The notes: generated from the letters alone by a model not told the origin. Shown: positions 34,258 to 42,349, numbered from the stretch's first letter. The stretch: 64,000 nt of DNA from JALNZF01 sp964447405 (GCA_964447405.1 CAYUSP010000004.1:62001-126000), one strand, 5' to 3'. Numbers and translations: made by a program.

Positions 34258-35784
34258 TCACTCCTCCTGTGAAGTTGGCAGTTGTATGTAGAACGTGGCG
34301 CCGTTATTGATTGATGATTCCGCCCAGATCTTGCCCTGATGGCGCTCCGCGATCCGTTGCACGATGGCGAGGCCGATGCCGGTGCCTTCATACTCCTCCG
34401 GCAGATGCAGCCGTTGAAAGACCTGAAATATCTTGTCATGATACTGCATATCGAATCCTATGCCGTTGTCCTTGACGAAAAATACATTTTGCCGCCGTTC
34501 ATACCCTATGGTTATGTGCGGCTGTTGTGCATGGCTGCTGAATTTCATGGCATTCGATATGAGATTCGCGAACAGGCTCTGCATAAGGACCGGATCGCAG
34601 TAAATCGCGGGAAGTTCGCCGACCGTGACGGTTATTTTTTTATTCTCAAGCTTTTCCGAGTAGTTTTCAAGGACGGCATCAATGATATTCCTGCACTGCA
34701 CGCGCCGCAAGCGAAGCTCCGATCTGCCGATCCGCGAGAATGTCAGCATGTCATCGATCAGCTCGGACATCCGGATAGTCCCGTTCCTCACCCGTTTCAG
34801 ATAATGTTTCGCCTGATCATCCAACTGATCCGCGTGGTCATCCAGCAGGATCTTCGAGAATCCGTCAATGTTCCTGAGAGGAGCTCTGAGATCATGGGAA
34901 ACCGAGTAGGCGAAGGCCTCCAGTTCCTTGTTGGCTTTTTCAAGCTGGCTGCTTGATCGCTCGATGGCACGCGTCTTGTCAACGAGCTCATTGGTCATGT
35001 GGTTGAAGGTATTCTGCAGGACGCCAACCTCATCGGTCCGGTCGCTGTCAGCGATACTCAGCTCGGCTCCGCTCGAAATCTTAGCCGGCAGAGTTCTGAT
35101 GTCATTTGCAAGCCTTTCAATCGGTTTGCTGACCATCCTGGACAGAAGCGCATGAGCAAGTGACACGAATGCAGCGATCCCCAGCAAGCTGATGAAAATG
35201 TTGCTGTTCCTGAGTCCGGCGATGGCGGCATAGTTTCTGTCCACGGATTTCCGCAGAACAGTGGCTCCGATAACTGTCTTTGCGGATCCATGGCACCGGT
35301 GGCATTCCGGCTGGTTCATGATCGCATGCAAATGGACCAGAGAGTGGCGGCCGTCTTGCTGCTCTTCAAACACACTGGACGGTTGTTCTCCAGTTTTTAA
35401 CACCTGCCCGAGCGCCGACAGCGCGTTCTGGTTTGCGATGTATTTGCCAACATCCGATCGTAGCCTTTCAGGATGGGAACAAAAGACGATCCTCCCGGTG
35501 CTGTCACAGATGAATATTTCCACATCAGGCATCTTTTCCTTGATGTCGATCATCTGGCGTTCAACAGCATTGTTGTCGCCCACAGACATCGGGTATTTGA
35601 TTCCGGCATAGATCGCGTTTGTCAGATCATCGCTTCCCGCGTCAACCTCCTTCAGCATTTCTTTGGTTTCCTGGTTAACAGTCAGAAAGATAACACCGCT
35701 CATGACCATCGCCACACTCAGCGTCAGCACGATCAGAATTTTTCGGCTTAATTTCTGGCGGATGAATTTGATCATAGTTGTCAT
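34258..35784 (-). CDS. Membrane histidine kinase with periplasmic c-type haem motif
   Basis: 508 residues. Two membrane helices (about 15-37 and 195-214) enclose a ~155-residue periplasmic sensor with CHRCH at 161-165, a covalent c-haem binding site. HAMP follows the second helix, then HisKA with His297 (FAYSVSHDLRAPLRNIDGFS) and a complete ATPase domain (DNGIGFD, GTGIGLAIVQRIAERH). It is likely a redox or gas (NO, CO or O2) sensor by analogy with haem-c sensor kinases. First gene of a three-gene signalling unit. Confidence 0.9.
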   Translation of the reverse strand: MTTMIKFIRQKLSRKILIVLTLSVAMVMSGVIFLTVNQETKEMLKEVDAGSDDLTNAIYAGIKYPMSVGDNNAVERQMIDIKEKMPDVEIFICDSTGRIVFCSHPERLRSDVGKYIANQNALSALGQVLKTGEQPSSVFEEQQDGRHSLVHLHAIMNQPECHRCHGSAKTVIGATVLRKSVDRNYAAIAGLRNSNIFISLLGIAAFVSLAHALLSRMVSKPIERLANDIRTLPAKISSGAELSIADSDRTDEVGVLQNTFNHMTNELVDKTRAIERSSSQLEKANKELEAFAYSVSHDLRAPLRNIDGFSKILLDDHADQLDDQAKHYLKRVRNGTIRMSELIDDMLTFSRIGRSELRLRRVQCRNIIDAVLENYSEKLENKKITVTVGELPAIYCDPVLMQSLFANLISNAMKFSSHAQQPHITIGYERRQNVFFVKDNGIGFDMQYHDKIFQVFQRLHLPEEYEGTGIGLAIVQRIAERHQGKIWAESSINNGATFYIQLPTSQEE

Positions 35785-35928
35785 TTATAACGAAGGCCGT
35801 TTGCTCCGGACCGATGCGAAAACTGATGCATTGCGATGAATTATCCGGTCATGCCGTATGAGAACAAGATCACCCTGAACAGGGCATACCTGCGAAGAAG
35901 AATATCAGATGATTGGCAACAGCAAATT

Positions 35929-36114
35929 TCAGTGTTTCTGTTTTTCAAGCAACTCTTTCAACCGCGGGCACTTCTGTTTGGCTCGATTGTCGTCGCAGTC
36001 TCCGCAGATTGTCATGTCAGGACTGCAGGGTGAAAAAACATTGGCATGATGTGCACGTACTGGTTTTTTCCCCTGTCCGATGCGCGTTTTTCCCTTTTCC
36101 GCTCTGTGTATCAT
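35929..36114 (-). CDS. Possible small Cys-containing protein
   Basis: Up to 61 residues; only the last 28, beginning MTICGDCDDNRAKQKCPRL and ending in a lysine-rich LKELLEKQKH, look protein-like (CxxC plus a third Cys). It follows the Cys-rich exported protein gene by 39 bp on the same strand. The first half is low quality, and no ribosome site is clear. Otherwise the 369-bp stretch 35785-36153 holds nothing recognisable. Confidence 0.28.
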   Translation of the reverse strand: MIHRAEKGKTRIGQGKKPVRAHHANVFSPCSPDMTICGDCDDNRAKQKCPRLKELLEKQKH

Positions 36115-36153
36115 ATCAGTACCTTCAGGGTAAGCCGCGTTGCGCTGACAAGA

Positions 36154-36582
36154 TCATATCTTTCGGCATGGTTTTTCGCACTGCCCGCAGCCGGCCTTGC
36201 CTTCTGCTGCCTCCTGTGGACAGCCCTCGCTCCGATCCGGGCACGTTCCGCATGCATGCTCCTTCGGTAAAATGACCTTCCTGACCGGTCTGCCGCAACC
36301 GCATTTAGCGGGTTCTTTTTCATTGACCTTGCAGTCACAATCCTTGCCGCAGCTGCAGAGGTATGCTTCAGTGCCCTCGCGCTTCAAGAGGTGCATGGGC
36401 ATGAGGGTCTTGCCGCAATCACAAGCGCCCGGATTCGAGGAGATTGCCTTTCCGCACGTGCAGGCTTCGCCGCAATTGCAGACATACAGGACCTTGGTTT
36501 CCGTATCCCCCGCGATGAGGAAGCCGGCCAGAACAAATGAACCGAGTACAAAAGACAGGATAACGGCATATATTTTTTTCAT
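36154..36582 (-). CDS. Exported cysteine-rich protein
   Basis: 142 residues. Signal peptide about 1-25 (AVILSFVLGSFVLAGFLIAG). The mature ~117 residues contain 18 cysteines in a repeated CxC pattern: VCNCGEACTCGK, ACDCGKT, LCSCGKDCDCK, KCGCGRP, CGTCP, CGQCEKPC. This suggests metal binding or a disulfide-rich fold in the periplasm. No family with known function is recognised. Fifty-two bp downstream of guaB; probably its own unit or a read-through partner. Confidence 0.7.
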   Translation of the reverse strand: MKKIYAVILSFVLGSFVLAGFLIAGDTETKVLYVCNCGEACTCGKAISSNPGACDCGKTLMPMHLLKREGTEAYLCSCGKDCDCKVNEKEPAKCGCGRPVRKVILPKEHACGTCPDRSEGCPQEAAEGKAGCGQCEKPCRKI

Positions 36583-36634
36583 ATACCCTCCTCTGGCACG
36601 AACGAATGAACCACCGCAACGCCTCCTCCGGTTG

Positions 36635-38095
36635 TTAATCCAGTCGGTAGTTCGGCGCCTCTTTGGTGATCACCACGTCATGGACATGCGACTCGCGCAA
36701 GCCTGCGACGGTGATCTTAACAAACTGCGCCCGTTCCCTGAGCGCTTTCAGATTCTCCGTTCCGCAGTAATGCATACCTGCCCGCACACCGCCGATGAGC
36801 TGATACACGCTCGCGGACAGGGTTCCCTTGTATGGCACACGGCCCTCTATGCCCTCGGGAACGAGTTTGGCCCGCTCTTCTTCATGGGTCTGGAAGTAAC
36901 GGTCCTTGCTGCCCTGTTCCATGGCTCCGATCGAACCCATGCCTCGATACACCTTGTAGCTCCTGCCCTGGAACAGAACGCTTTCTCCCGGGCTCTCTTC
37001 GGTGCCCGCGAACAGACCTCCGATCATGACCAGAGACGCACCTGCTGCCAGGGCTTTGGTAATATCACCGGAGAACTTGATGCCGCCATCCGCGATGACG
37101 GGGATGCCGGCCTTGTCCGCTTCTTTGCAGCATTCCATGATCGCGGTGATCTGCGGAACGCCCGCACCGGACACCACGCGGGTGGTGCAAATGGAACCTG
37201 GCCCGATGCCTATCTTGACGCAGTCTGCGCCTGCCCGGATGAGATCCTTCGCTGCTTCTGCGGTGGCTATGTTGCCCGCCACTACGTCGAGGTCGGGATA
37301 TTTTTTCTTGATTCCCCTCACCGCGTCGATTACACCCTGAGAATGACCATGGGCCGTGTCCACAACAATGACATCAACTCCGGATTTCAGCAACTCAGGT
37401 ACGCGTTCAACATAGTCCACGACACCCACGGCTGCACCCACGCGTAATCGTCCGAGCTTGTCCTTGCAGGCGTTCGGGTACTTGATCTTTTTTTCGATAT
37501 CCTTGATGGTAATTAGACCGCGCAGGGAGTTGTCCTTGTCCACGATCAGCAGCTTCTCGATCTTGTGCTTCTGCAATATTTTTATGGCTTTTTCGAGTGT
37601 TGTCCCGATCGGTGCCGTGATCAGCGGGTCCTTGGTCATCACCTCGGACACCTTGAGATTGTACCGCGTTTCGAACCGCAGATCGCGATTGGTCAGGATG
37701 CCTACGAGCTTGTGCCCCTTGGTGACCGGCACGCCCGAGATGCGGTACTTCTTCATGACCTCCAGAGCATCGGAGATCTTGGCGTCAGGCGAGATCGTGA
37801 TAGGGTCGATGATCATGCCGCTCTCCGACTTTTTGACCTTGTCCACTTCCTCGGCCTGCACATCGATCGGCAATGCTTTATGGATGAAACCGAGACCGCC
37901 TTCCTGCGCAAGGGCAATCGCAAGCTTCGCCTCGGTTACGGTATCCATGGCAGCGCTCACCAGGGGAATATTCAGCAGTATCCGCCTGGTCAGCTGGGTG
38001 CGCACATCCACATCCTTGGGTAGAATATCTGATTTAGCGGGCAGCAAAAGTACGTCATCAAAAGTAAGACCTTCACGGATAGGGCCGACTACCAT
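36635..38095 (-). CDS. guaB: IMP dehydrogenase
   Basis: Makes XMP from IMP, the committed step to GMP. 486 residues from ATG 38095 with AAGGAG 7 nt ahead. N-terminal LTFDDVLLLPAKSD, two CBS domains inserted at about residues 90-205, the catalytic loop GIGPGSICTTRVVSGAG with the active cysteine, and the mobile flap near GSKDRYFQ. An upstream in-frame extension is rejected. Confidence 0.95.
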   Translation of the reverse strand: MVVGPIREGLTFDDVLLLPAKSDILPKDVDVRTQLTRRILLNIPLVSAAMDTVTEAKLAIALAQEGGLGFIHKALPIDVQAEEVDKVKKSESGMIIDPITISPDAKISDALEVMKKYRISGVPVTKGHKLVGILTNRDLRFETRYNLKVSEVMTKDPLITAPIGTTLEKAIKILQKHKIEKLLIVDKDNSLRGLITIKDIEKKIKYPNACKDKLGRLRVGAAVGVVDYVERVPELLKSGVDVIVVDTAHGHSQGVIDAVRGIKKKYPDLDVVAGNIATAEAAKDLIRAGADCVKIGIGPGSICTTRVVSGAGVPQITAIMECCKEADKAGIPVIADGGIKFSGDITKALAAGASLVMIGGLFAGTEESPGESVLFQGRSYKVYRGMGSIGAMEQGSKDRYFQTHEEERAKLVPEGIEGRVPYKGTLSASVYQLIGGVRAGMHYCGTENLKALRERAQFVKITVAGLRESHVHDVVITKEAPNYRLD

Positions 38096-38184
38096 CGCAA
38101 TTCTCCTTTTTTCACCATTGTGCCCCAACAAAAGAGCGGGATGACAATGTACCACAGCAGACTGAAAACCTCAAGTGAAAGCGC

Positions 38185-38823
38185 CTATTCAAAACCCGAT
38201 TGTTTGTTCAAATAGGGATTCTCTTCCTTCTCATTTCCGATCGTGGAGGACGGGCCGTGTCCGGAGAACACCCTGGTTTCGTCCGGCAGGACCATCAGGT
38301 GTGTCTTGATGGACCGGATAAGCGTCATGAGGTCGCCCCCGGGCAGGTCAGGCCTGCCAATGGAGCCTGCAAACAGGGTGTCCCCGGTAAAAACAATGCC
38401 CTGTTCCACCAGGCAGATCCCCCCGGGAGAATGGCCGGGCGTGTGCAGCACCTTGAGCGATACCTCACCGGCAGTGATCGTATCACCATGCTTCACCAAG
38501 CGGTCAGCAGGCGGCGAGGGGTTCGATTCCATTCCAAAAGCCCGCGACTGATGCTGGGTCATCGCCAGACTGGAGGCATCCGCTTCGTGAAGCAGCAATT
38601 CAGCCCCTGTGGCGTCCTTGATGGCTTTATTCGCTCCGACATGGTCGAAATGAGCATGGGTGTTAACGATATACTTGACCTTCAGCCCTTTATCATTGAT
38701 TATCTTGAGTATGTCTGATGCGTCATCTCCTGGATCTATGACCACTGCCTCCCTGGTTTTGTCATCTGAGAGGATGAAACAATTCACTTGGAGCGGTCCG
38801 ACGACGAGTTTTGTAAGAATCAT
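38185..38823 (-). CDS. Metallo-beta-lactamase-fold hydrolase (glyoxalase II-like)
   Basis: 212 residues from ATG 38823 (AAGGAG 10 nt ahead). Metal-binding motif THAHFDHVGA, then LHTPGHSPGG, FTGDTLF and SGHGPSS complete the two-metal site. Glyoxalase II, persulfide dioxygenase or another thioesterase activity is possible. The same frame is open upstream to an ATG at 38952 that overlaps the end of ogt; that form would add a membrane helix (RVPLAILASAGLGVFLWL). Which start is used is uncertain. Confidence 0.85.
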   Translation of the reverse strand: MILTKLVVGPLQVNCFILSDDKTREAVVIDPGDDASDILKIINDKGLKVKYIVNTHAHFDHVGANKAIKDATGAELLLHEADASSLAMTQHQSRAFGMESNPSPPADRLVKHGDTITAGEVSLKVLHTPGHSPGGICLVEQGIVFTGDTLFAGSIGRPDLPGGDLMTLIRSIKTHLMVLPDETRVFSGHGPSSTIGNEKEENPYLNKQSGFE

Positions 38824-38932
38824 GGTGTCTTTACTCCTTTGAGGATCTTGATGAAGGGGGAACCTCAGCCACAAAAAGACGCCCAGGCCTGCGGACGCGA
38901 GAATGGCCAGCGGGACCCGGTAGCGATGCCAA

Positions 38933-39478
38933 TTACTCGCGGCCTTTGCCATGTGCTTCAAGCTCCAGCAGCCGTTCCTTCATTCCTATCCCGCCCGAGA
39001 ACCCGCCCGGCGAACCTGCCGAGCTGATGACGCGGTGTCAGGGTATGATGATCGGCACAGGATTCCTGCCCATTGCCTGACCCACGGCCCGGGCCGCTCG
39101 CGGGTTCCCTGCCCTCTGCGCGACCCAGGCATACGATCTCGTTTCAGCGTATGGAATCCGGCTAGCCTTTTGCCAGACAAGTTGCTGAAAGGAGGTATAA
39201 TATCGCAGATCGAGCAACAGGTCAAACGAAACGCGCTCGCCGGAAAAATACTGATCAAGGAGCGTGACCGCTTTGTGGAGAAGATCCGGATCATATGCCC
39301 TGGAAGACTTTGAGCGTCTGATTCCGCTTTCCGCGCGGATCAATTCCTGTTGAACCGATGTCTTCGAATCCCTCGGCAGTATGATCCGTCGGATACCCGC
39401 TGCCGAAGCAACAACTCCTATCCAGCCCAGAGCGGTCTGGTGAACAGCTATTTGCATACCTTCGCCCGCAGTCTGCAT
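38933..39478 (-). CDS. ogt: Methylated-DNA-protein-cysteine methyltransferase with in-frame TGA (probable selenocysteine) at the active site
   Basis: DNA repair protein that takes alkyl groups from O6-alkylguanine onto one catalytic residue. The frame reads RAVGQAMGRNPVPIIIP, then TGA (39038-39040), then HRVISSAGSPGGFSGG and ERLLELEAHGKGRE to a TAA at 38933. In the family the TGA position is the acceptor Cys of PCHR, so Sec is the natural reading. A SECIS-like hairpin follows. ATG 39478 is chosen; a GTG at 39505 overlapping murJ and an ATG at 39457 are alternatives. A mutation or sequencing error is the other explanation. Confidence 0.8.
39005..39024 (-). promoter_or_regulatory. SECIS-like hairpin downstream of the ogt TGA
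   Basis: On the mRNA, GCUCGGC pairs with GCCGGGC (7 bp, one G-U) around the loop AGGUUC. The loop begins 20 nt after the TGA and has G in its second position. Both features fit bacterial selenocysteine insertion elements; the loop resembles the AGGUCU of E. coli fdhF. Confidence 0.65.
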
Positions 39479-39497
39479 GGTTCGAGTGGCAAGCGCT

Positions 39498-41075
39498 TTA
39501 CCCACCTTTTTTTCTCCGTATCATCCTCCAGAGGAACTTCAATTCGTCGCTCCTCAATATCCACATTGCGATAACGTAGAAGAAGATGCTTCCAAATATC
39601 CCGCCCAGCAGCAGTTCGCTCTTGCGAAGCAGGTTGCCCGTCAGCAGCCATTCCGGCTGTTTGCTCACCCACCATCCGATTGCACCCATGACAAGGGAAA
39701 CGGGGACGATCTTGAGAAGTGAGATCCCGATTCTCTTTCCGTCAATACGGCCTATTTTTTTCCGGAGCAGCACAGTGAGGAATCCGATATTGATCATGGC
39801 GGCAAGCGATGTGGCAAAAGCCAGGCCACCGTGGGCAAGAGGCGTCCACGTTATAAAGACGGCGCTCAGCAGGATATTGCTGCACAGCGCAAGGACCGCG
39901 ACCTTGACCGGCGTTTTGGTGTCCTGCAGAGCATAGAACGCTTGCGCTACGATCCGAACGCCGGCAAATGCCCAGAGGCCAACGGCATAAAAGAGAAGCG
40001 CCGACGCGGTCCCCTGTGTTGAGATATGGTCGAATTGCCCGTGTTCAAGCAGCAGGTTTACGATTGGCACGCGAAGGGTGATCAAACCGGCCATGGCTGG
40101 AAACATGATAAAGAGCACGAGGCGAAGGCCGAATGAGAGGGTTTCCCGGAATTCGGTCATTTCCTGCTTCGCCGCCTGCGTTGACATGGTCGGAAGCACC
40201 GCGGTAGCAACGGCAATGCCGACGATGCCGAGCGGGAAATGGATGAATCGCATGCCGTAGAATAGATAGGTGATGCTGCCGGTGGCGAGAAAAGAAGCGA
40301 ATATCGTGCCGATGAAGATGTTGAACTGATTTACCGAAGAACTGAGGAAGATCGGCAGGGCTAGCTTGCCGATTTTTTTAACCCCTGGATGAGTGGGCTC
40401 GAATTGGGGCCGCGGCAACATCCCCTGTTTTCTGAGCGCAGGGACCTGGATCCAGAATTGAAGCATCCCACCCAGCACGACGCCGACAGCCACCCCGAGG
40501 ATCGGCTCGGCCAGGAACTGCAGGCTGAACAGGACCGCGGAAATCGTCATCACGTTCAGCATGACCGGAGAAAGCGCGGGAGTGAGGAACTGACGCAGGG
40601 AATTCAGCATGCCCATGGTCAATGCTGCAAGGCCGATGAACAGCAGATACGGAAACATGATTCGCGTCAGGGTTACACCGAGGACATATTTATCGTGCTC
40701 CGCCTTGTATGCCCACCCCCAGGCAACGACTTTGACGACATAGGGTGCGAAGATGATTCCCAGCAGCGTCAGGGCGATGAGGATCGCAAGGAGCCGGGCA
40801 AAGACGGCGCTCGCAAGATGACGCGCGCTATCCTTTGATTCCTTGGTAAGTGTTTCGGTAAAAACAGGAATGAAAGCAGCGGACATGGACCCTTCGGCCA
40901 GCAGTTCACGGAGGAGATTTGGTATGCGGTAAGCCACGTAGAAGGCGTCCGCGGCAAGACCTGTTCCGAATCCCCAGGACATCACCATGTCCCGGATATA
41001 TCCCATAACGCGGCTTGCCAGTGTGGCAGCGCCTACTACGCCTGCTGCCTTTACGACCCGTGCCTGTTCTGACAT
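39498..41075 (-). CDS. murJ: Lipid II flippase MurJ (MviN)
   Basis: 525 residues with about 14 membrane segments. VVGAATLASRVMGYIRDMV, AYRIPNLLRELLAEGSMSAAFIP and the later ALQDTKTPVKVAV segment are the MurJ/MviN signatures. It flips lipid-linked peptidoglycan precursor across the inner membrane. Diverges from rpsT (a frequent neighbour) and is followed by ogt. Confidence 0.94.
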   Translation of the reverse strand: MSEQARVVKAAGVVGAATLASRVMGYIRDMVMSWGFGTGLAADAFYVAYRIPNLLRELLAEGSMSAAFIPVFTETLTKESKDSARHLASAVFARLLAILIALTLLGIIFAPYVVKVVAWGWAYKAEHDKYVLGVTLTRIMFPYLLFIGLAALTMGMLNSLRQFLTPALSPVMLNVMTISAVLFSLQFLAEPILGVAVGVVLGGMLQFWIQVPALRKQGMLPRPQFEPTHPGVKKIGKLALPIFLSSSVNQFNIFIGTIFASFLATGSITYLFYGMRFIHFPLGIVGIAVATAVLPTMSTQAAKQEMTEFRETLSFGLRLVLFIMFPAMAGLITLRVPIVNLLLEHGQFDHISTQGTASALLFYAVGLWAFAGVRIVAQAFYALQDTKTPVKVAVLALCSNILLSAVFITWTPLAHGGLAFATSLAAMINIGFLTVLLRKKIGRIDGKRIGISLLKIVPVSLVMGAIGWWVSKQPEWLLTGNLLRKSELLLGGIFGSIFFYVIAMWILRSDELKFLWRMIRRKKGG

Positions 41076-41152
41076 GCGGATTCACCTCGAAAAAACGCGG
41101 AAACAAGAGGTGACTTTAACAGAAAACAACGGCCAAGAAAAGGTTTTTTTTC

Positions 41153-41182
41153 TTGACACCTGTCGCTCCTTTATGTTACAAG
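41153..41182 (+). promoter_or_regulatory. Probable promoter of rpsT
   Basis: TTGACA, 18-nt spacer, TACAAG, about 40 nt ahead of the rpsT start. A T-rich tract precedes the -35. Confidence 0.5.
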
Positions 41183-41223
41183 ATTACTCGGTTTTTTTGT
41201 TTTTACTATCAAGGAGGCAAGAA

Positions 41224-41502
41224 GTGGCGATTCACAAATCAGTACTCAAGAGGCAACGACAGGCAGATAAGCAGCAGCTTATCAATAGATCCGTAAAATC
41301 CATGCTCAAAACCCTGGCAAAAAAGGTAGAGCAGGCGGTTGAAGACAAGAATGCCGACGTGGCAAAGGAAGCCATGGTCAAGGCCATGAAAGCCTACGAC
41401 AAGGCGGCTTCAGCGGGTATTCTTCACAAGAGCACGGCTTCGCGCAAGATCTCCCGTCTTTCGACCAAAGTCGGCAAGATAGGCAAAGTCAGCGCAGCGT
41501 AA
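41224..41502 (+). CDS. rpsT: 30S ribosomal protein S20 (GTG start)
   Basis: 92 residues, highly basic and helical: HKSVLKRQRQADKQQLINRS, then LHKSTASRKISRLSTKV. The start is the GTG at 41224, with AAGGAGG 7 nt upstream; longer in-frame readings upstream are not coding. Primary 16S rRNA-binding protein of the small subunit. Monocistronic, between its own promoter and terminator. Confidence 0.95.
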   Translation: MAIHKSVLKRQRQADKQQLINRSVKSMLKTLAKKVEQAVEDKNADVAKEAMVKAMKAYDKAASAGILHKSTASRKISRLSTKVGKIGKVSAA

Positions 41503-41531
41503 ACCACACCCGACGACCAATGTACTGCAAA

Positions 41532-41562
41532 GGCCCATCCAACAACCGGATGGGCCTTTTTT
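41532..41562 (+). terminator. Rho-independent terminator of rpsT
   Basis: Perfect 9-bp stem GGCCCATCC / GGATGGGCC, 7-nt loop, six T. Confidence 0.9.
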
Positions 41563-41591
41563 CGTGTCCCGCTCCGAGCAAGTACCATAAC

Positions 41592-41810
41592 TCAAGCACC
41601 GCACAATCTCAGGATCATCCTTTCCAGAACGAGCCTCCCGGACATCCCGCTCGATTTAAGGGCCTTGTCCGCGGACAGCAGCATCCCGAATACACCTGGA
41701 AATTCTTCTATGCGATAACGCTGCATCTGGCGCTTGAACAGGGGCGCTTGATGAAAGATCACCCCGAGGCGGCGCGTTATGTCATCAGGGCTGAGCCCCG
41801 AAGCTTCCAG
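41592..41810 (-). pseudogene. Detached 3' end of holA (about 70 codons)
   Basis: Codes in frame for the last part of HolA, from LEASGLSPDDITRR to RMILRLC, then GA and a TGA stop. It has no upstream gene part: homology stops abruptly at 41810, next to a REP-like hairpin. It duplicates 42725-42931 of the intact holA. It is probably the displaced end of an older holA allele, left after insertion of the island between the copies. Confidence 0.8.
41604..41810. repeat. Left copy of 207-bp direct repeat flanking the hicBA island
   Basis: Matches 42725-42931 at a constant offset of 1121 bp. A 140-bp core (41662-41801) is identical; eleven mismatches cluster at the two ends, nine on the left side and two on the right. 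Confidence 0.9.
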
Positions 41811-41818
41811 TTTCGTAG

Positions 41819-41845
41819 GTCGGGTAGAACAGCGCGAAACCCGAC
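41819..41845. repeat. REP-like palindrome
   Basis: GTCGGGT at 41819-41825 pairs with ACCCGAC at 41839-41845. A nearby GTTGGGTTTC segment follows at about 41861. This GTAGGTCGGGT...ACCCGAC pattern is like the repetitive extragenic palindromes mobilised by REP-associated tyrosine transposases, a remnant of which follows. Confidence 0.55.
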
Positions 41846-41930
41846 AGCTTCAAGTAGGATGTTGGGTTTCACTTCTTTCACCAAGACTCGATAATAAATT
41901 CAATCAGAGTATACCGAACGTTAAACGCTA

Positions 41931-42047
41931 GGGGACAGGAAATTTGCCGAGACTGTCGATAAGCACGGATATACTCATCGTTCAATTGCTGCCCACCTCG
42001 GCGTGCACTCCACATATGTGAGCAGAATTCTGTGCGGACACAACTGA
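41931..42047 (+). pseudogene. C-terminal remnant of a REP-associated (IS200-like) transposase
   Basis: A 38-codon frame ending in TGA reads GDRKFAETVDKHGYTHRS followed by IAAHLGVHSTYVSRILCGHN. This is the C-terminal helix-turn-helix typical of REP-associated tyrosine transposases. The catalytic HUH and tyrosine part is gone. It sits just after the REP-like palindrome. Confidence 0.6.
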
Positions 42048-42099
42048 AGGTAAAAAGTATGGACCTGTCCCTAAAATATTGTAAGTAATAAATTTAGGC

Positions 42100-42132
42100 T
42101 TGCAAACAGCCGCACAATCAGATAAATTTATC
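42100..42132 (+). promoter_or_regulatory. Promoter and operator-like palindrome of hicBA
   Basis: TTGCAA at 42100, 17-nt spacer, TAAATT at 42123. The perfect palindrome GATAAATTTATC (42121-42132) covers the -10, a position suited to autoregulation by the antitoxin complex. Confidence 0.45.
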
Positions 42133-42148
42133 ATCAGAGGAAATTAAA

Positions 42149-42349
42149 ATGAAGATAGAAATCGAAAAAGAAGAAGATGGGCGTTGGATTGCCGAAGTAT
42201 TCGACCTCCCGGGCGTCCTGGCGTATGGAAAAACGCGCGAAGATGCCATTGCCAAAGTTGAGGCACTTGCCCTACGGGTGATTGCGGATCGGATCGATCA
42301 TGGCGAGACCATCCCTGAACTCGATGAACTTTTCGCGGTCACTGCATGA
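42149..42349 (+). CDS. hicB: HicB-like antitoxin (short form)
   Basis: 66 residues: IEKEEDGRWIAEVFDLPGVL, AYGKTREDAIAKVEALALRV is the HicB partial-RNase-H-like domain. The DNA-binding C-terminal domain of longer HicB proteins is missing, so regulation may depend on the complex or another protein. AGAGGA precedes the ATG. It comes before the toxin and overlaps it by 4 nt. Lies in the island between the two holA 3' ends. Confidence 0.85.
   Translation: MKIEIEKEEDGRWIAEVFDLPGVLAYGKTREDAIAKVEALALRVIADRIDHGETIPELDELFAVTA

Noticed and set aside
39038..39505. Ogt as a 155-residue protein ending at TGA
   Set aside because: Would lack the only essential residue and the conserved C-terminal helix, while the frame continues with family sequence to a TAA.
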